NCBI GenBank assembly: GCA_041658405.1
Contig: JBBAAG010000071.1
Location: 1 to 17,616 of the forward strand
Source of the DNA: Elusimicrobiota bacterium
GTDB lineage: Bacteria; Elusimicrobiota; UBA5214; JBBAAG01
Reading direction: 5' to 3'
DNA length: 17,616 nucleotides
Part shown: piece after piece, positions 15,117 to 17,616 of the stretch
Numbering within the stretch: the stretch's first letter is position 1
Layout: each line of letters starts with the position of its first letter
The notes under the pieces: model-generated
The model's input: the letters and a program-made list of their open reading frames with translations, nothing else
What the model was told of the DNA's origin: nothing
The model's database searches: none
Translations under genes and position numbers: made by a program

Positions 15117-16196
15117 ATGATACACAAAAATAAGTTGTTGCCTCCCGGTAAAGAAAATCCCAGGAACTCGGAAGGGTCGTTTATAAATCTGAAAGACGGG
15201 AAGATAGCGTTTTTGTATTCCCGTTTTTATGGCGGTATCGGCGGTGACCTTGATTTTGCAAACCTATCCGCGCGGTATTCCAGTGACGGCGGGCTTACCT
15301 GGACGAAGGAAGATGATGTTATTATCAAAAATGACGGGCAGTGTAACGTGATGTCCGGCGATTTTGTGAGGTTGTCAACCGGCGATATACTTCTGGGCTT
15401 CCTATGGAAAAACTCGTATGCCGACTGCCAGTTTGTTGTTATCAAATCAACGGATGAAATGAATACATGGACACCCAGGGTGAGGGTTACAACTGAACTA
15501 TGCTATCACGTAGTGAATAATGATAGGCTGGTTCAACTTTCTTCCGGGCGTATTATCGCGCCGGCAGCGCTTCATTATTCGCTTGATGGAAAATCTTTTA
15601 ACAAACGCTCAAAAGTTGCAACTTTCTATTCAGATGACATAGGAAGTACATGGAAGAAAAGCACGGTTGTATTAGAATCTCCTGTTGCAGACCGTGTTAC
15701 TGTAGACGCGTTTGAAGAAAAACGGGTGCACGTGACCGGCCTTCAGGAGCCCGGGTTGGTAGAACTAAAGGACGGTAGGTTGTTATTATGGGCACGTACC
15801 GACCTTGGTACACAATACTACTCGTACTCATCAGACTGCGGGGATACGTGGTCACCACCGGAACCATCGACACTGATATCTCCATGTGCACCGGCGTCAA
15901 TTAAACGCATACCCGCTACCGGCGATTTATTGGCAGTATACAACGACCATTCAGGAAGATTTCCGTTTGGTAAATGGAAACGTACACCGTTGGTAACCGC
16001 TATATCCAAGGATGAAGGGAAGACGTGGGTAAACCATAAAGTTCTGGAGGACGATCCTGATGGGTGGTACTGTTACGCAGCAATAAATTTTTATCAAGAT
16101 AATGTATTACTCGCTTACTGTGCGGGGGATAAAGTTGTGGGCAGGCTTAACCAGACACAGATTACAGTATTTGATCTAGATTATCTGTATAAATAA
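15117..16196 (+). CDS. Sialidase-like Asp-box beta-propeller protein, copy without signal peptide
   Basis: A 359-residue sialidase-fold protein. Five Asp-box positions can be seen: 55-62 (SSDGGLTW), 111-118 (STDEMNTW, degenerate), 172-179 (SDDIGSTW), 238-245 (SSDCGDTW) and 297-304 (SKDEGKTW). GLQEPGLVELKDGRLLLWARTD carries Glu211-Pro and Arg227, and Arg16 lies in NPRNSEGSF; these could be part of a sialidase-like acid-binding site. No signal peptide precedes the first strand, so it should be cytosolic. GAAAGGG (15105-15111) lies 5 bases before the ATG and a good promoter lies upstream, so the short start is real and not a truncated annotation. Its full length matches the C-terminal part of the next gene's product at very roughly 55% identity. 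Substrate unknown; sialic acid is not demonstrated. Confidence 0.82.
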   Translation: MIHKNKLLPPGKENPRNSEGSFINLKDGKIAFLYSRFYGGIGGDLDFANLSARYSSDGGLTWTKEDDVIIKNDGQCNVMSGDFVRLSTGDILLGFLWKNSYADCQFVVIKSTDEMNTWTPRVRVTTELCYHVVNNDRLVQLSSGRIIAPAALHYSLDGKSFNKRSKVATFYSDDIGSTWKKSTVVLESPVADRVTVDAFEEKRVHVTGLQEPGLVELKDGRLLLWARTDLGTQYYSYSSDCGDTWSPPEPSTLISPCAPASIKRIPATGDLLAVYNDHSGRFPFGKWKRTPLVTAISKDEGKTWVNHKVLEDDPDGWYCYAAINFYQDNVLLAYCAGDKVVGRLNQTQITVFDLDYLYK

Positions 16197-16220
16197 GAGA
16201 AGCGTTGTTCTTGGTTGAGA

Positions 16221-16247
16221 ATGAATAAACTGAGAAAAATATTATGA
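16221..16247 (+). other. Possible 8-codon leader ORF overlapping the next start
   Basis: ATG at 16221 encodes MNKLRKIL and stops at TGA 16245-16247, overlapping the ATG at 16244 by 4 bp (ATGA). The basic peptide resembles the n-region of a signal peptide, so it may be a coupled leader, or the remains of a longer signal peptide split by a one-base change. There is no clear Shine-Dalgarno before it. It may be chance. Confidence 0.2.
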
Positions 16248-17616
16248 TAGCCATTACAAGAATTCTATTAGCCTTAACAGCAATATTATTATGCAATTGT
16301 GTTTCAGGTTATACAGAAATCATAAAAATAGTTGAAACCCGGAGTAAAGTTGATAAAAACAATAAGGTGAGAATAACGACAGTAGAAACGTTTTATAATA
16401 ATAATGAAATGATAGCTCAAATATTAATAAACGAAAAAGGTAAGGTTGTAGAAAAAGAAGGAAAGATACCGGATGGGATAGTAAAAGAATATTCTAAAGA
16501 TGATAAGTCTTACACTGAATGGAATTATGCGGGTGAAAAAATAACCGGAATCTCAACAAAATATTATGAAGCCGGGCAGCAGAAAAAAGAAGTAATTTAT
16601 AAAAACAAACTATTACCTCCCAGTGAAGGGAATCCCAGGAATTCGGAAGGTGCGTTTGTTAAACTTAATGACAACCGTATTATGTTTGTATATACTCACT
16701 ACTATTCCGGGACAGGCGGGGATCATGATAAAGCGTACCTTGCTGCGCGATATTCCTCTTACGACGGGAAATCGTGGAGTACTGAAGATCAGGTAGTTGT
16801 ACAGAATGAAGGGCAGTGCAACGTAATGTCTGTATCACTGCTGCGCTTGAAAAACGGTGATATTCTAATAGGATACCTCGTGAAAAACACGGGAACCGAT
16901 TGCGGGTACTATATCCGCAGGTCAACTGATGACGGGAAAACGTGGAATGACAGAGTGGAAGTAACCCATGCGACAATACAGGGATATCACGTTGTCAATA
17001 ATGACCGGATGATACAGTTGTCTACGGGCCGGGTTGTTGTGCCTGTAGCGTCATGCGGAAAAGCGGAAATATTTTTTTCTGATGATAACGGATACACATG
17101 GCAGTGTAGCAATAGTATTCTGGAATCACCGGTTGCTATGGACAGCGAAATCATGGTATTTGGTATTAAGGGACAACATAAATCTGGTTTACAGGAACCG
17201 GGAGTTGTAGAACTTAAGGACGGGACGCTGATGTTATGGGCGCGTACTGACCTCGGATGCCAGTACGAATCGTTTTCTAAAGACAGCGGGAAAACATGGA
17301 GTGCAGTAGAAAAGTCGTCGTTAATTTCTCCATGTTCACCTGCATCAATTAAACGTATACCTTCAACCGGCGATTTGTTAGTAGTATACAACGACCATTC
17401 GGGGCGGTTCCCGTTTACCCCGTTGAAACGCACACCGTTGGTAACCGCAATATCTAAGGATGAAGGGAAAACGTGGGTAAACCATAAACAAATTGAAGAT
17501 GATCCATATGGATGGTACTGTTATATTGCGATAGAATTCGTGGGAGAAAATATAGTGTTAGCATATTGTTCAGGGGATAAAACAGTTGGGAAACTTAGGC
17601 AAATACAGGTAACGAT
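16244..17616 (+). CDS. Exported sialidase-like beta-propeller with MORN-like N-terminal extension (partial, runs off the window)
   Basis: The open frame has 457 codons and continues past the window edge. Residues 1-22 form a signal peptide (MIAITRILLALTAILL...VSG); a cysteine pair CNC at 17-19 hints at, but does not match, a lipobox. Residues 23-119 are a polar extension whose second half (DGIVKEY, then GISTKYYEAGQQKKEV) resembles MORN/YwqK-type repeats. From KNKLLPP (120 on) it is a paralogue of the protein at 15117-16196, with Asp boxes such as STDDGKTW, SDDNGYTW, SKDSGKTW and SKDEGKTW, and GLQEPGVVELKDG. Extracytoplasmic. It starts 47 bp after the previous stop with only a weak GAG Shine-Dalgarno and is probably co-transcribed. 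The first 350 or so bases are more AT-rich than the propeller part. An in-frame stop at 16226-16228 rules out a longer start. Confidence 0.82.
   Translation, partial: MIAITRILLALTAILLCNCVSGYTEIIKIVETRSKVDKNNKVRITTVETFYNNNEMIAQILINEKGKVVEKEGKIPDGIVKEYSKDDKSYTEWNYAGEKITGISTKYYEAGQQKKEVIYKNKLLPPSEGNPRNSEGAFVKLNDNRIMFVYTHYYSGTGGDHDKAYLAARYSSYDGKSWSTEDQVVVQNEGQCNVMSVSLLRLKNGDILIGYLVKNTGTDCGYYIRRSTDDGKTWNDRVEVTHATIQGYHVVNNDRMIQLSTGRVVVPVASCGKAEIFFSDDNGYTWQCSNSILESPVAMDSEIMVFGIKGQHKSGLQEPGVVELKDGTLMLWARTDLGCQYESFSKDSGKTWSAVEKSSLISPCSPASIKRIPSTGDLLVVYNDHSGRFPFTPLKRTPLVTAISKDEGKTWVNHKQIEDDPYGWYCYIAIEFVGENIVLAYCSGDKTVGKLRQIQVT

Noticed and set aside
15117..16196. Assignment as a true sialidase (nanH-type)
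   Set aside because: Asp boxes and an EP motif mark the fold, not the substrate, and no sialic-acid lyase, kinase or transporter gene is present.

Overview
The window is a bacterial chromosomal segment with tightly packed genes, Shine-Dalgarno sites of the GGAGG type and sigma70-like promoters. The gene families present are heparinase II/III-like, Asp-box beta-propellers, amidohydrolase-2, FAD_oxidored, CstA and UroD-like. This mix resembles glycan-degrading loci of uncultivated lineages such as Elusimicrobiota, Firestonebacteria-type or Planctomycetes/Lentisphaerae-type bacteria. That placement is an impression from gene content; no marker gene here fixes the taxon.

Layout. (1) Positions 1-1400 are visibly AT-rich. 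They hold a terminator-like hairpin, a perfect 20-bp palindrome, two unrecognised small genes (a multi-pass membrane protein on the minus strand and a protein with one N-terminal hydrophobic segment on the plus strand) and three copies of a repeat with a GAACC-A-GGTTC core. (2) Positions 1419-5748, plus strand: an operon of a large cytosolic heparinase II/III-like protein and two amidohydrolase-2 proteins, the second lacking several metal ligands. (3) Positions 5769-8561, minus strand: a tandem pair of BNR_4-type beta-propellers, about 85% identical by hand count and gap-free; the promoter-proximal copy has a signal peptide and the distal copy does not. (4) Positions 8676-13230, plus strand: a tight run of CstA-type transporter, UroD/MtaA-like protein, SpoU/TrmH RNA methyltransferase and a cytosolic sialidase-like propeller. 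(5) Positions 13245-14975, minus strand: an FAD_oxidored flavoprotein with a C-terminal beta-sandwich-like region, divergent from (6) two tandem sialidase-like propellers at 15117-16196 and from 16244 to the window edge. Here the second copy carries a signal peptide plus a MORN-like extension and the first does not.

How it may work together (inference). The exported propellers could act on an acidic extracellular glycan. The cytosolic propellers, heparinase-like protein, flavoprotein and amidohydrolases could process the imported products, and CstA could move a small product such as pyruvate or peptides. No SusC/D pair, ABC sugar transporter, sulfatase or dedicated regulator lies in the window, so the substrate and import route are unresolved. 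The most notable structural pattern is that two unrelated propeller families have each been duplicated in tandem into one exported and one cytosolic version. No tRNA, rRNA, CRISPR array or insertion sequence was seen.
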